A stretch of 64,000 nt of DNA from positions 12,639 to 76,638 of the forward strand of contig CAYORX010000006.1 of the NCBI GenBank assembly GCA_964406505.1, read 5' to 3'. The stretch is from DTU015 sp964406505 (GTDB lineage Bacteria; Bacillota; Sulfobacillia; Fermentithermobacillales; Fermentithermobacillaceae). Of this stretch, positions 1-9,639 are shown one piece after another; the stretch's first letter is position 1; each line of letters starts with the position of its first letter. The translations under genes were made by a program, and so were the position numbers. The notes under the pieces are model-generated. The model searched no databases and was not told the origin of the DNA. It saw only the letters and a program-made list of their open reading frames with translations.

Positions 1-1220
1 CGTGGCGGTTTTATCTTCAATTGTGGTTATCTTTGATAGGAGTATTAGCACCATTTTTATTTATGGTAGAAATTCCTGCGCCAGGTGCCGCCGTGGCAGA
101 TCAAGAATACCCGCAGGTGTTGCGTAATCTTGTGGTTTACGTTATTATCCCTTTACTTATTGCATATATAGTAATTCTTTACCTATATTTCGGTAAAATA
201 CTTATCACTCGCCAATGGCCTGACGGACTAGTAGCTCATTTGGTACTATGGTACTCGGCCATAAGTACAGCAACGATGTTTTTTCTGTGGCCCCTTTCAT
301 CAGAAAACAAATGGGCAGAAGCTTTTTTAAGCTACTTCAAAAAAGCGGTTATACCACTCCTTGGCATGATGTTTTTTTCCATAGGTGTTCGAATCAAACT
401 TTACGGAATCACCGAAAATCGCTACTATGTAGTAGCACTTGGCTTATGGATACTCGGTTCAATGATCTATTTAAACTTCGCAAAGACGATAAAAACCATT
501 TTTCTGCCGATTTCTTTAGTTATAGTTATAGCTATATCGATAGTAAGCCCTTTTTCTAGCTTCGCCGTAGCTAAATGGAGCCAAAACAAGCGGCTTGAAA
601 CTCTTTGTATAAAATACGCGATGCTGAAAAATAACAATCTTATACAATCTGACTTGGTCCCCCAAACAGATCGCCGAGAAATATCGGAGATTTTGCAATA
701 TTTCGATCGATACCACGATTTGTCGGATGTAAAAATTTTGCCCTATGAATTTACATTGTCGCAATTTGAAAACGTTTTCGGATTCCCTTACGCAATTGCC
801 ACAAGACCTGTCGATGATATGCAAACTTTCCAAACAGATACACCTCATCAGTTGTTTGATATTGACGGTTATCAATATTTATTTGACTTTACACATACTA
901 AACATCCATCGGATAATGGAATTTCACTTGTTATGGATCATATTGTAGTTGCATTCGATGAAAACACCTACCAAATTGCAATAAGTGTTGATGATGATTT
1001 GGTATGGCAAAAAGATTTACATGAATTTGTAGATGAACTACTAACCCAATACACACCGCAAAATGGAATCGTATTTGACCAACAGGATATGATCATTGAG
1101 ACCGAGGAAAACGGCCTGAAAATTAAACTAATACTTACTGATCTTTGGGGCAACGTTGATTTAGAAACTGAAACAACAACCATACATTACGCAAGATTTT
1201 TGGTTTTACTCGGCAAATAA
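1..1220 (+). CDS. DUF4153-type membrane protein, C-terminal part (5' end outside window)
   Basis: The frame is open from base 3, so the gene starts upstream and only about 405 C-terminal residues are visible. Counting from the TTG at 21, hydrophobic segments lie near residues 36-57, 70-90, 108-122, 135-152 and 160-180. A soluble, acidic region of about 210 residues ends at the TAA before 1221. This pattern, several membrane helices then a conserved soluble tail, fits DUF4153 integral membrane proteins, whose function is unknown. The next gene (cls) follows on the same strand after about 110 bp. The family call is recognition by eye; that it is a truncated membrane protein is direct. Confidence 0.6.
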   Translation, partial: WRFYLQLWLSLIGVLAPFLFMVEIPAPGAAVADQEYPQVLRNLVVYVIIPLLIAYIVILYLYFGKILITRQWPDGLVAHLVLWYSAISTATMFFLWPLSSENKWAEAFLSYFKKAVIPLLGMMFFSIGVRIKLYGITENRYYVVALGLWILGSMIYLNFAKTIKTIFLPISLVIVIAISIVSPFSSFAVAKWSQNKRLETLCIKYAMLKNNNLIQSDLVPQTDRREISEILQYFDRYHDLSDVKILPYEFTLSQFENVFGFPYAIATRPVDDMQTFQTDTPHQLFDIDGYQYLFDFTHTKHPSDNGISLVMDHIVVAFDENTYQIAISVDDDLVWQKDLHEFVDELLTQYTPQNGIVFDQQDMIIETEENGLKIKLILTDLWGNVDLETETTTIHYARFLVLLGK

Positions 1221-1329
1221 TCAAGTTATCAAACTTAATCAAAAAAGAAAAGTGTGAAAATATTCTCTAACTCTCGCTATAAATATAGTGCATCCAATAA
1301 ATCATTGTAATAGTTTAAGGAGATACATT

Positions 1330-2751
1330 ATGCGCCACATTTATTACGTAATCTATATAATTTATTTGCTACTAATCGCGTTTTTGGTTTTCTTCGACAA
1401 AAGAAAACCGATGAAACGAATAGGTTGGATTTTAACCCTGGTTTTTCTACCCGGGCTTGGGTTATTGTTGTATTGGCTTATGGGTAGTAGTTATTTATCA
1501 GTTTATCAGAAAAAGAAAACCCAGAAGCTTCATGGAGATGTGCTTTATCAAATAGAAAATATAATCAACGAAAACAGCGACCGCTTCCGGACCCCATTAT
1601 CAAAAGCCGCAAGATTTCATCAAAAATATTGCATAAGCACATTTACAAACGATAATTGCGTTGAAATTCATACCACTGGCACTCATAAGTTCGACAGTCT
1701 TTTTAAAGATATTAATGCTGCTCAAGATAGCATCCATATTATATACTTCACAATTCATAATGACGGTATGGGTAAAAAACTTATAAACACACTTATTGAA
1801 AAAGTGAATCAGGGAGTAGAAGTCAAACTACTTTACGATCGATTTGGATGCTTGACAACATTTACATATCCGCTTGTAAGAAGATTAAAAAAAGCGGGAG
1901 GGGAAGTGTTCAGCATTAGGCCCTACACACATACAATAAATTACAGAAACCACAGAAAAATCGTCATTGTAGACGGTAAGATCGGCTATTTAGGTGGATT
2001 CAATGTTGGCGACCGGTATCAATTTGGTATAAAAGGCCACTCATGGCGCGACACCCATGTACGGGTTACGGGCAGTATGGTTTATTATTTACAAAAAGTA
2101 TTTTTGTCTGATTTAGCAGCCTCAGTCAAAAAAAATGACCTTGGGCTGCGTCATGACCTTCAACACTACTTTCCGCTTCCAAATGCGAAAGGCAGCATAA
2201 AATCACAAATCGTAGCTAATGGTTTATACGATAACAACAACCATGAAATAATTAACCTTAGTTATTTCAATCTTATCAATCTGGCACAAAAAAGAATCTG
2301 GATTCAAACACCTTACTTCCGTCCATCAGATATTATGCTTGCCGCCTTAAAAACCGCAGCCGTGACAGGCGTGGACGTACGCTTGATGCTATCGTTAAAC
2401 TACGCCTCGGGTGGGATTTTTAACAGAAGTCTTAACCGCTATTTCTTACGCAAACTATCCGGAAGCGGTGTTAAAGTGTATGGTTATAAAGATATCATGC
2501 ATGCAAAAACCATGTTAATCGACGATTATGGCTTATGTATTGGCACTGTTAACCTTAATACTAGAAGTTTGGAGATCGATGATGAAATCTACGGGTATTT
2601 TGAGTCAATATCATTGGCGAAACAATATGAACAGATCTTCAATGATGATTTAGATAATTGTATAGAAATCGACAAGTTTAAACCAGAAGAACACAATCTA
2701 ATTGCTCGGGCAATTGAGTCACTGCTTAGTTTCTTAACGCCCTTATCCTAA
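1330..2751 (+). CDS. cls: Cardiolipin synthase (phospholipase D family)
   Basis: This membrane enzyme condenses two phosphatidylglycerol molecules into cardiolipin and glycerol. An upstream in-frame codon exists at 1288, but the ATG at 1330 is preceded by AAGGAGA at 1316-1322 and is preferred, giving 473 residues, the usual length. Two N-terminal membrane helices (residues about 5-21 and 30-52) carry the PLDNc signature. Both HKD catalytic motifs are intact: HRKIVIVD starting at residue 208 and HAKTMLID starting at residue 391. The gene is separated by about 110 bp from the DUF4153 gene and has no obvious terminator after it. Family assignment is secure; the exact donor lipid is inferred from the family. 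Confidence 0.93.
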   Translation: MRHIYYVIYIIYLLLIAFLVFFDKRKPMKRIGWILTLVFLPGLGLLLYWLMGSSYLSVYQKKKTQKLHGDVLYQIENIINENSDRFRTPLSKAARFHQKYCISTFTNDNCVEIHTTGTHKFDSLFKDINAAQDSIHIIYFTIHNDGMGKKLINTLIEKVNQGVEVKLLYDRFGCLTTFTYPLVRRLKKAGGEVFSIRPYTHTINYRNHRKIVIVDGKIGYLGGFNVGDRYQFGIKGHSWRDTHVRVTGSMVYYLQKVFLSDLAASVKKNDLGLRHDLQHYFPLPNAKGSIKSQIVANGLYDNNNHEIINLSYFNLINLAQKRIWIQTPYFRPSDIMLAALKTAAVTGVDVRLMLSLNYASGGIFNRSLNRYFLRKLSGSGVKVYGYKDIMHAKTMLIDDYGLCIGTVNLNTRSLEIDDEIYGYFESISLAKQYEQIFNDDLDNCIEIDKFKPEEHNLIARAIESLLSFLTPLS

Positions 2752-2818
2752 CTTATTATATTTCAAGTACACGATTGGAAAAACGTACAAACGCGGCGTC
2801 AGCATAAATTTATCTGTC

Positions 2819-3448
2819 TTAAACGTATTGCCTGTGGAGATTAACCTCAACGCTCTTATTTTTATTGCTGATCATAACCGATTTTTCTTTAGCCGACTGT
2901 AAAACAAATCTAACTTGAAACTCAGGGGCTACAATTTGAGTGTTTACATGTGGATAAACATTTTTAAACAATCCCCGTGGGTTACGATAAATAATTCGAG
3001 AACGTTCTTGTTCTGACAATCTTACTAAAAGTTTCTTTACGATTTCTTCTTTTGGTTGCACCAACAAAGAAAGCCAAATAACATCAAAGCCGCTACCATC
3101 AAACTCCATACCGTCAGCTTCTACAACTTGAATGAGATCCGATAAGCCATTCATTGCAACCACGCGCTTTGCATTTTCTGCTGCTTCAGCATCGTTATCG
3201 ATCAAACAAACACTGCAACCGTAATTTGCCAGTTGGAGCGATGTAAAAGGATATCCACCGCCCCCAATATGTAAAACACGTTCGCCAGGTTCCAAACGAG
3301 CCAACGTTATTTCTCTCTCCACCGTAGGCGCATAGAATATTCGATGATAAAAACGGCCGAAGTTTGGATAATGAACACATAGTTTTTCTATTATCATCGC
3401 TGCTTTTAGACAAATATTATAAAAAAGTGTTTTCATGTTGCCTATCAC
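2819..3448 (-). CDS. Class I SAM-dependent methyltransferase-like protein
   Basis: The 209-residue protein carries a Rossmann-type SAM-binding motif I, VLHIGGGGYP at residues 57-66, followed by the acidic LIDND at 82-86 that would hold the ribose. A post-motif strand (residues about 120-135, DVIWLSLLV) is also visible. The glycine-rich loop and the N-terminal helical region recall small bacterial relatives of nicotianamine synthase, but this is only an impression. Either GTG at 3448 or ATG at 3436 could start it; the AGGAAGG upstream favours neither clearly. It is monocistronic between cls (convergent) and a divergent small gene. Substrate unknown. Confidence 0.6.
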   Translation of the reverse strand: MIGNMKTLFYNICLKAAMIIEKLCVHYPNFGRFYHRIFYAPTVEREITLARLEPGERVLHIGGGGYPFTSLQLANYGCSVCLIDNDAEAAENAKRVVAMNGLSDLIQVVEADGMEFDGSGFDVIWLSLLVQPKEEIVKKLLVRLSEQERSRIIYRNPRGLFKNVYPHVNTQIVAPEFQVRFVLQSAKEKSVMISNKNKSVEVNLHRQYV

Positions 3449-3859
3449 GCCTTCCTAATTTGTTACGAAAATATAAATCGTCAAAGAAAACTGCTAATGG
3501 ATAGTAATCATGACATTCTGAGTTGCTTACAAAACTTATTCAATTGAACCCTATCTTAAGTAATGTATCTGAACTTTGTATGTATTACCACCTAAAATCG
3601 GCGATTTCAGACGAAATCTTTGTTCTTGCTAAATTCTAACTCCAATCCACGTGTTATCGTGACACGCGGAAATAAAACAACCTGTCAGCATCGCTTAAGG
3701 CTGCCTTTTTGCTTCTTCACATGCTTTTCCCGTTCCTGCCCGAAACCTTTTCATAAAGCTTTTGCATTATCTTAAACTGTTCTTTTAATAAGAAAAGACG
3801 CTAAGATATAAGTAAGGAAGTACTGAAAGTAGCTAACTGATTGTAATAGAGGTGATGAG
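3449..3859. other. Intergenic region between divergent genes, 411 bp
   Basis: No convincing ORF or RNA gene was found. A weak promoter-like pair for the plus-strand zinc-ribbon gene is TTGCAT then TAATAA about 18 bases later (near 3764-3793). Otherwise the region is unstructured AT-rich sequence. Confidence 0.4.
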
Positions 3860-4153
3860 TTGCGTTATAATAACCCTTATTACAGAAAAATAAAAGGCAG
3901 CCGCAAAACACTAATCTCTTGCGGGCACTGCATGACTAATATCGCTATTTACCAAAAGGCGGGCAAAGGAAGCCTGTTGCGAATGTACGTAAACAGAATT
4001 GTCAAGAGTTCTATTGATTTGTCTGACAAACCCGGGGCGCTATTTTGTCCAAAATGTGGAGAACAGCTAGGAACAAAAGTTGCTTTAAAACGAAAGAAAA
4101 CGGAAGCGTACATAATGGTAAGAGGAGAGTTTCATAGTGAATGGCTAAGATAA
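3860..4153 (+). CDS. Small zinc-ribbon-type protein of unknown function
   Basis: This 97-residue basic protein has two Cys pairs, C21-G-H-C24 and C63-P-K-C66, spaced like the two knuckles of a zinc ribbon, so it probably binds one zinc ion. The start is TTG at 3860, preceded by AGAGGTGAT. The C-terminal 25 residues are rich in Lys and Arg, which would suit nucleic-acid binding, but nothing shows this directly. The gene stands alone and is followed by a 12-bp inverted repeat. No named family is recognised. Confidence 0.6.
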   Translation: MRYNNPYYRKIKGSRKTLISCGHCMTNIAIYQKAGKGSLLRMYVNRIVKSSIDLSDKPGALFCPKCGEQLGTKVALKRKKTEAYIMVRGEFHSEWLR

Positions 4154-4173
4154 ATATTAGCAACGTACAAATT

Positions 4174-4220
4174 AGCCCCAAAATGCATCAGGGGCCTGAG
4201 CCGACGCACATTTCGGGGCT
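4174..4220. terminator. Inverted repeat between convergent genes, possible bidirectional terminator
   Basis: AGCCCCAAAATG (4174-4185) is repeated in inverted form as CATTTCGGGGCT (4209-4220) with one mismatch. The loop holds a small hairpin of its own (TCAGG/CCTGA). It lies between the stop of the zinc-ribbon gene and the stop of the D-aminoacylase gene. No long T run follows on either strand, so efficiency is uncertain. Confidence 0.4.
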
Positions 4221-4249
4221 GTTTACATCATTTCTCAATCAATAGAACA

Positions 4250-5824
4250 TTACTTTTTAAGAATAAATTCCCCTAAACGATTATCTGTTTGTTCGCCATA
4301 AAGCACGGCTGGTTGTCCTTTAATAAAAACGTGTTCTATGCCAATTGGTTTTTGAAATGGATTATCATAAGTTGCTTTATCTGAAACATTGGCAGGATCA
4401 AACACCGTTACGTCCGCAATCAAATTAGGTTTCAATATACCCCGATCACCTAAGCCTAAATATTCGGCTGAAAGCCCGGTTATCCTGCGCACTGATTGCT
4501 CTAAAGATACACCGTTTTCCCTAGCCCATCGCAAAAACCGAGGAAAAGTACCAAAATTACGTGGATGGGGCTTTCCGTGGTTTTCTTCTGCGGACATTGG
4601 CAATCCACGCCCATCGCTACCGATAACGTAATTTTTTTGGGAAAGCATATAGTTGACATCTTCTTCACACATGGAAAAAGAAATGCACGTACATCTTGCC
4701 TGTGTTTCTATTGCGACCTTCGCTATTGCCTCAGCCATACTTATACCTAATTCTTGACTCAATTGCCAAACGTTTTTTCCATCTGCTATCGGATAGCCCC
4801 CATTGGTTGTCACAATATAAAGTGATTCACCGTCAGATTGAGTTTGAAATGTCTTTTCTAAATCTTTGAGCAATCTAGTACGTTCTTCATTTTGCAAACG
4901 TTCAACGGCTTTATGTACGCCTCCTTGAATAGACCATTTGGGGAATGAATTGGTGATACCGGAAGATGCCGCCGTATATGGATAGAGATCCACCGTTACA
5001 TTTATGCCCGATTCACGGGCATCAGCCACATTTTGCACAAATTCCGGTGCCCGCCCCCAATTGCTTTTACCTGCCGATTTGAAATGAGCTATATGTACAT
5101 GAGCCCCGGTCTGGCGGTAAATCTCATACATCTCATTTAGTGATTCAGGTGTTCCTTCACCCTGATTACGCATATGGGAACATATTATACCATCATATTT
5201 GGAAACAACTTCACCTAAAGCATTCAATTCTTCTTGATCGGAAGACACACCAGGCGCATACCCTAGCCCAAGGGAAAGACCCCAGGCACCCGCCTTCATA
5301 TCGCACTCTAATATCCGCTGCATTTCAGCAAGTTCTTCACGCGTGGCTTTGCGATCCTCAAACCCCATTACGCCGCATCTAACAGCACCATGGCCTATGA
5401 GGGAAATAAGATTTGTACTCATCATTTTGCCCCGCGTTTTGACTTTAGCTATAAACTTTTGCAAAGAGCTTGAGGCAAATTCTTGAAATTCCTCACCTGC
5501 AAATTTTGTTATATTGTCTAGACGATCCTCAGGACAAGGATATATAGTAGACCCGCATTGGCCGGCTAATTCCGTAGTTACCCCTTGCAAGATTTTACTC
5601 TCGCAACGGTCATCCAGTAAAAACGAAGTATCCGAGTGGGAATGAAAGTCAATGAAACCTGGTGCGATAGCTAACCCGGTTGCATCTATCACTTGACTGC
5701 CTGTGTTTTTGATCTTTGGTGCGATTTCAATTATCTTCCCGTCTTTAATAGATATGTCAGCTTGCATTGGTTTAGCACCGGTGCCGTCTACAATAATGCC
5801 GCCGCGAAGGATATAATCATACAT
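4250..5824 (-). CDS. N-acyl-D-amino-acid deacylase / D-aminoacylase family amidohydrolase
   Basis: Members of this amidohydrolase branch hydrolyse N-acyl-D-amino acids or related amides using bound zinc. Seen here: the N-terminal composite beta-sandwich, the metal motif HSHSD near residues 61-65, the family Cys in GQCGS near residue 90, CSHMRNQ and HIAHFKSAGK further on, and a late Asp in IGSDGRG. Length (524 residues) is normal. ATG at 5833 is possible, but ATG at 5824 has the better distance from GGGAG and is chosen. It is transcribed away from msrAB on the same strand with a 137-bp gap. The exact substrate cannot be read from the sequence. Confidence 0.85.
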   Translation of the reverse strand: MYDYILRGGIIVDGTGAKPMQADISIKDGKIIEIAPKIKNTGSQVIDATGLAIAPGFIDFHSHSDTSFLLDDRCESKILQGVTTELAGQCGSTIYPCPEDRLDNITKFAGEEFQEFASSSLQKFIAKVKTRGKMMSTNLISLIGHGAVRCGVMGFEDRKATREELAEMQRILECDMKAGAWGLSLGLGYAPGVSSDQEELNALGEVVSKYDGIICSHMRNQGEGTPESLNEMYEIYRQTGAHVHIAHFKSAGKSNWGRAPEFVQNVADARESGINVTVDLYPYTAASSGITNSFPKWSIQGGVHKAVERLQNEERTRLLKDLEKTFQTQSDGESLYIVTTNGGYPIADGKNVWQLSQELGISMAEAIAKVAIETQARCTCISFSMCEEDVNYMLSQKNYVIGSDGRGLPMSAEENHGKPHPRNFGTFPRFLRWARENGVSLEQSVRRITGLSAEYLGLGDRGILKPNLIADVTVFDPANVSDKATYDNPFQKPIGIEHVFIKGQPAVLYGEQTDNRLGEFILKK

Positions 5825-5970
5825 AATTCTCATTCTCCCATCATTTTAAATAAATCTTTGTATGCTATCTTTATTTGCATCCTAGAAAGAAATGGTTCTA
5901 TGTGTATATTCCGCTAAACACATTTATTTCCTTCGGTAATGGTTTAGTTCACTCAAGCAAGCGTTAAAAC

Positions 5971-6939
5971 CTAGTTTTCAAAGAGCTTTAAATATTCGCC
6001 GTACCCTTCTTTCTCCAGGTCTTCGAGAGGAATAAACCGAAGAGCAGCAGAATTGATACAATATCTTAGCCCTGTTGGACCCGGACCATCCTCAAAAACA
6101 TGTCCAAGATGAGAATCGGCCTTGGCACTTCGTACTTCCGTTCTTATAAGACCCCGGCTTAAATCTTCTTTCTCAACAACTAAATTTTCATCCATAGGCT
6201 TGGTAAAACTAGGCCACCCACATCCTGAATCAAATTTATCCAATGATGTAAACAACGGTTCCCCTGACACTATATCCACATATATGCCGCTACGTTCATT
6301 GTCCCAGTATTCGTTTTTAAATGGGGGGTCGGTACCATTTTCTTGGGTTACCCAATATTGATGAGGCGTAAGATGCTGCTTTAATCCTTTCCTAGCGCGA
6401 TTTGGCTTAGATGTCCACGTGCGTTGGAGATATGTTTCACGCCCGGAACCCACGCGATATAGCTGATATTTGTTGGGATTTTTTAAATAATAATCTTGAT
6501 GATATTCTTCTGCTACAAAAAATTTTTTTGCAGGAAGAATACGAGTTGCGATAGACCCACCAAACCGACCAGATTCCTCCATCTCTTGCTTGCTTTTTTC
6601 AGCAAGTTTCTTTTCTTGTTCTGTATTGTAGAAAATTGCCGTCTTGTATTGTGAACCTTTATCTGCAAATTGTCCCGATGAATCTGTAGGATCTATTTGC
6701 ATCCAAAACACATCAAGCAAATCTTCAAAAGATATGATTTTCGGATCGTATTCAATCTGCACAGCTTCAAAATGACCTGTTTTCCCCGAACATACCTGTT
6801 CGTAGGTAGGGTTAGGCACATGACCACCTGTGTATCCGCAAAGCACTTGCTTTACCCCGTCTAAGCTAGCAAAAGGTTGAACCATACACCAGAAACATCC
6901 TCCAGCGAACATCCCTGTTTGAGTTGGTCTTGTCTCCAC
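5971..6939 (-). CDS. msrAB: Bifunctional peptide methionine sulfoxide reductase MsrA/MsrB
   Basis: The 322-residue protein repairs both S- and R-epimers of methionine sulfoxide. The N-terminal MsrA domain has the catalytic motif GCFWC at residues 14-18. The C-terminal MsrB domain has SGCGWPSF and the catalytic Cys in RYCINS (C294). The GTG start at 6939 follows AAGGAG by eight bases. A terminator separates it from the upstream DUF438 gene, so it is probably expressed alone. Together with the flavodiiron protein upstream it suggests protection of an anaerobe from oxidants. Confidence 0.95.
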   Translation of the reverse strand: METRPTQTGMFAGGCFWCMVQPFASLDGVKQVLCGYTGGHVPNPTYEQVCSGKTGHFEAVQIEYDPKIISFEDLLDVFWMQIDPTDSSGQFADKGSQYKTAIFYNTEQEKKLAEKSKQEMEESGRFGGSIATRILPAKKFFVAEEYHQDYYLKNPNKYQLYRVGSGRETYLQRTWTSKPNRARKGLKQHLTPHQYWVTQENGTDPPFKNEYWDNERSGIYVDIVSGEPLFTSLDKFDSGCGWPSFTKPMDENLVVEKEDLSRGLIRTEVRSAKADSHLGHVFEDGPGPTGLRYCINSAALRFIPLEDLEKEGYGEYLKLFEN

Positions 6940-6961
6940 AAACTCATCTCCTTAAAAATAT

Positions 6962-6996
6962 GCCCGGCTACGACGGTAATAACCGCATTGCCGGGC
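6962..6996 (-). terminator. Rho-independent terminator after the DUF438 gene
   Basis: A perfect 7-bp GCCCGGC/GCCGGGC stem (6962-6968 with 6990-6996) encloses a smaller CGGT/ACCG stem. Read on the minus strand it is followed by ATATTTTT. It sits between the DUF438 stop and msrAB. A T run also follows it on the plus strand, so it may work in both directions. Confidence 0.75.
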
Positions 6997-7034
6997 TTTT
7001 TGTGCTACAAATCACTTTAATGGTATAACATGTT

Positions 7035-8264
7035 TTACGTCGATTCCTTTTCTGATACAAGTCGTTTTTCTCCTGTAATTTTTTGCAAGGGAACGATATC
7101 TTGGGTCACTTCAACCACTCCTAAGTATTCATCGTTTTCATCCCTTACCGCAAAATAGCGGATTAAAACGTATTTATCACCCATAGAAATCCAAAAATCT
7201 TCGTGAGATTTTTTCCCCTGCTTAAAGTCTGCTATTATATCCTCTACAATATGCACGCTCGCAGGCGGATGGCAATTGGATACTTCCCTACCAATAATGG
7301 CTCGGGCACGAGGAAAAATTCGGTCATCTGTTTCAGAAAAATAGCGTACTTTGTCGTCTTTTCCGACAAACGTTATATCAAAAGGCAAGGTGTTAAGCAC
7401 ATGCGTTAATTCTTTAATCGAGAAAACTCCTGACGGCAGAACGATCTGGTCTTGGTCCGACACATCAAACTTTTTGTGATCTTGAGTCTTTCCATCCACA
7501 TCCAATTTTGCGGGACCCCACGTAACTGGTTTTTCAATTAGGCAGTACCCTAATTCATCGCTTTGATCCGCTATATCTTTCCATTCTTGTAGCTTAAGCG
7601 TATCGAACATCATGGGTAGTAAGATTTGTTCTTCTTTAAATATCATTTCTTCTATAGCCACAAGCGCTTCTTCTAATTTTTCGGCCACAGATGGTGCGTT
7701 GGTCTTCGCAAGCAATACTGCCTCTTTGAGATGCTCGCGAATTTCATCATCGACTCCCCACATAACCTTCGGTGGGGCTGTGACTCCATGGCGTTCCAAA
7801 TACGAAAAGAAAAGATTTTCCTTTCTGAGGTAATGAATATCGATCGCTTGTAAAGTTTCAATGCATTTTAACAAGTCTTTGGGCGATTGTTTCCCTTCAG
7901 CAAGGGCCCTTAATCCGGGTCTAATACTCTCTTCTATAAGCCGTTCAATCGCCCTATTTTCAGCCTTTAGCGTATGCGCAGGATGCCCTGGAGTTTGAGA
8001 AAAATCCAACGTGCCGTGAACTTCTTCGATACTTCCTTTAAAAACGGCCGCGTGTACGTCGCAAAGACGCATTATTTCTTCAACAGGCATTCCTTCAGCC
8101 ACTAAAACTTTTTCGGCCTCAGCTATTTCAACGGCAGAAACCCCCGCAAACGCTTGAGCAAACTGTTCTTTAACTTCATCCACCGACTTACCCTCGTGAA
8201 GTTGTTGTAACAAATCCTTGATCACGTTTTTTCTATATTCAACGCTATTGATGTCTTGGCTCAT
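7035..8264 (-). CDS. DUF438 / hemerythrin-like / PAS domain protein
   Basis: Three parts are visible in order: a DUF438 region (residues about 15-85), a His- and Glu-rich hemerythrin-like four-helix region (about 85-235, with HPAHTLKAEN, HYLRKENLFF and FKEEQILLPMM), and a C-terminal PAS domain (about 285-395). Proteins of this type are thought to sense oxygen or nitric oxide through a diiron or haem centre; this is family knowledge. The ATG at 8264 follows a GGGGGGG stretch, so a longer reading frame to 8309 is rejected; the product is 409 residues. It lies 107 bp downstream of the flavodiiron gene on the same strand. Confidence 0.85.
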   Translation of the reverse strand: MSQDINSVEYRKNVIKDLLQQLHEGKSVDEVKEQFAQAFAGVSAVEIAEAEKVLVAEGMPVEEIMRLCDVHAAVFKGSIEEVHGTLDFSQTPGHPAHTLKAENRAIERLIEESIRPGLRALAEGKQSPKDLLKCIETLQAIDIHYLRKENLFFSYLERHGVTAPPKVMWGVDDEIREHLKEAVLLAKTNAPSVAEKLEEALVAIEEMIFKEEQILLPMMFDTLKLQEWKDIADQSDELGYCLIEKPVTWGPAKLDVDGKTQDHKKFDVSDQDQIVLPSGVFSIKELTHVLNTLPFDITFVGKDDKVRYFSETDDRIFPRARAIIGREVSNCHPPASVHIVEDIIADFKQGKKSHEDFWISMGDKYVLIRYFAVRDENDEYLGVVEVTQDIVPLQKITGEKRLVSEKEST

Positions 8265-8371
8265 TAATTTTCCCCCCCTGTTGAGACAATTCTCAGATAG
8301 AAACAACAAAGCCCTTCAATCCGACTAGACTTGGCGCGGTAAACATTTGAGTGTTTCCGCACTCCTCGTGA

Positions 8372-9559
8372 TTATTTGCTCTTGGCAATATCTTTCCCAT
8401 ACTCTTTACATCTTGAAATAGCTTCTTCGTCTGGCATCCACTGTGCGGTAACCCCTTCGTTAAGTACATTAAACCCAGATTCTTTAAGCAGCTTCGATAT
8501 ATGCTTCACAGATTCTGCAAACCACCCGTAACTGCCAAATGCAGCTGCATTTTTCCCTGTGAACTTCAATCCCTTAACGGTTTCTAGCAGTCCAGCGATA
8601 GAGTTTAAAACACCTTTGTTAATTGTAGATGACCCAACAAGCACTGTTCTTGCTTTGAATATTTCCGTAATAATATCGTTTTTATCTTCTTTCGCTGCAT
8701 TATACAATTTAACTGTAATATCGGGATCTTGGGTACGGATACCATCTGCAATGGCATTAGCCATGTTGCCCGTAGCCCCCCACATTGAATCATAAACAAT
8801 AGTAACTTGGTTTTCTTGATAGGAATCAGCCCATTTTTTATATGCTTCTATAATCTGTATCGGGTTTTCCCGCCAGATCACTCCGTGACTTGGGCAAATC
8901 ATATCCACAGGTAGTTCGAACCCCAATACTTCGTCAATTTTTCTCAAAACGTGTTTTGAAAAAGGAGTAAGTATATTGGCATAGTACTTGAGAGCTTCTG
9001 CATAAAGTTCGGCAGTATCTACCTTATCGTTGTACAAAGATTCAGTTGCATAATGCTGTCCAAAAGCATCATTTGAAAACAAAATGTTTTCGCCTGTAAG
9101 ATAACTAAACATACTATCGGGCCAATGAAGCATGGGGGCTTCTACAAAAATAAGTTTTGTGCTCCCGAGATCCAGGCTGTCCCCTGTTTTGACTGTAACG
9201 AAGTTCCAATCTTCGTGATAGTAACCTTTGAGCGATTTCACTCCATTAGCAGTGCAGTATATGGGGGTATCTGGTATATGGCGAATTAATTCTGGTAAAG
9301 CACCGCTATGATCCACCTCAGCATGATTGGCAATTATGTAATCTATATCTTTTAAGTCAATTTGTTCACGAAGGTTGTTCACGAATTGCTTATCAAAGGG
9401 TCCCCATACGGTGTCAATCAGTGCGATTTTTTTGTCTCTTATAAGATATGAATTGTAGGACGAACCCTTCCAAGTTGAATATTCGTCACCATGAAATTTT
9501 CTAAGTTCCCAGTCGACGCTGCCTACCCATTTAACCTTATCCGTAATATTCTTTCCCAT
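8372..9559 (-). CDS. A-type flavodiiron protein (FprA family)
   Basis: Flavodiiron proteins reduce oxygen to water or nitric oxide to nitrous oxide in the cytoplasm of anaerobes. The N-terminal metallo-beta-lactamase-like domain keeps the diiron ligands: H79, E81, D83 and H84 in HAEVDH, then LHWPDS, the Asp in FSNDAFG, and the His in CPSHGVIW. From about residue 250 there is a flavodoxin domain that binds FMN. Length 395 is typical. AAGGAGG lies just upstream of the ATG. The downstream DUF438 protein on the same strand suggests a shared oxygen or NO response. Confidence 0.93.
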   Translation of the reverse strand: MGKNITDKVKWVGSVDWELRKFHGDEYSTWKGSSYNSYLIRDKKIALIDTVWGPFDKQFVNNLREQIDLKDIDYIIANHAEVDHSGALPELIRHIPDTPIYCTANGVKSLKGYYHEDWNFVTVKTGDSLDLGSTKLIFVEAPMLHWPDSMFSYLTGENILFSNDAFGQHYATESLYNDKVDTAELYAEALKYYANILTPFSKHVLRKIDEVLGFELPVDMICPSHGVIWRENPIQIIEAYKKWADSYQENQVTIVYDSMWGATGNMANAIADGIRTQDPDITVKLYNAAKEDKNDIITEIFKARTVLVGSSTINKGVLNSIAGLLETVKGLKFTGKNAAAFGSYGWFAESVKHISKLLKESGFNVLNEGVTAQWMPDEEAISRCKEYGKDIAKSK

Positions 9560-9592
9560 TGATAGACCTCCTTCGTCTTTGGTTATGATTAG

Positions 9593-9622
9593 AATATCAC
9601 AAATCTATATATTAGTGACCAA
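9593..9622 (-). promoter_or_regulatory. Putative promoter for the flavodiiron gene
   Basis: On the minus strand TTGGTC (9622-9617) is followed after 18 bases by GATATT (9598-9593), preceded by TGT as in extended -10 elements. The inferred start site would leave a leader of about 25 bases containing the ribosome binding site. Consensus match is only moderate. Confidence 0.35.
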
Positions 9623-9639
9623 ATCGAGGGATATGGCAC

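Noticed and set aside
1288..1329. Upstream in-frame start for cardiolipin synthase
   Set aside because: The ATG at 1330 has AAGGAGA at the right distance and begins the usual membrane segment; the extra residues are not conserved-looking.
8350..8365. Short GAGTG/CACTC hairpin after the flavodiiron gene as a terminator
   Set aside because: The stem is only five base pairs and no T run follows on the minus strand.
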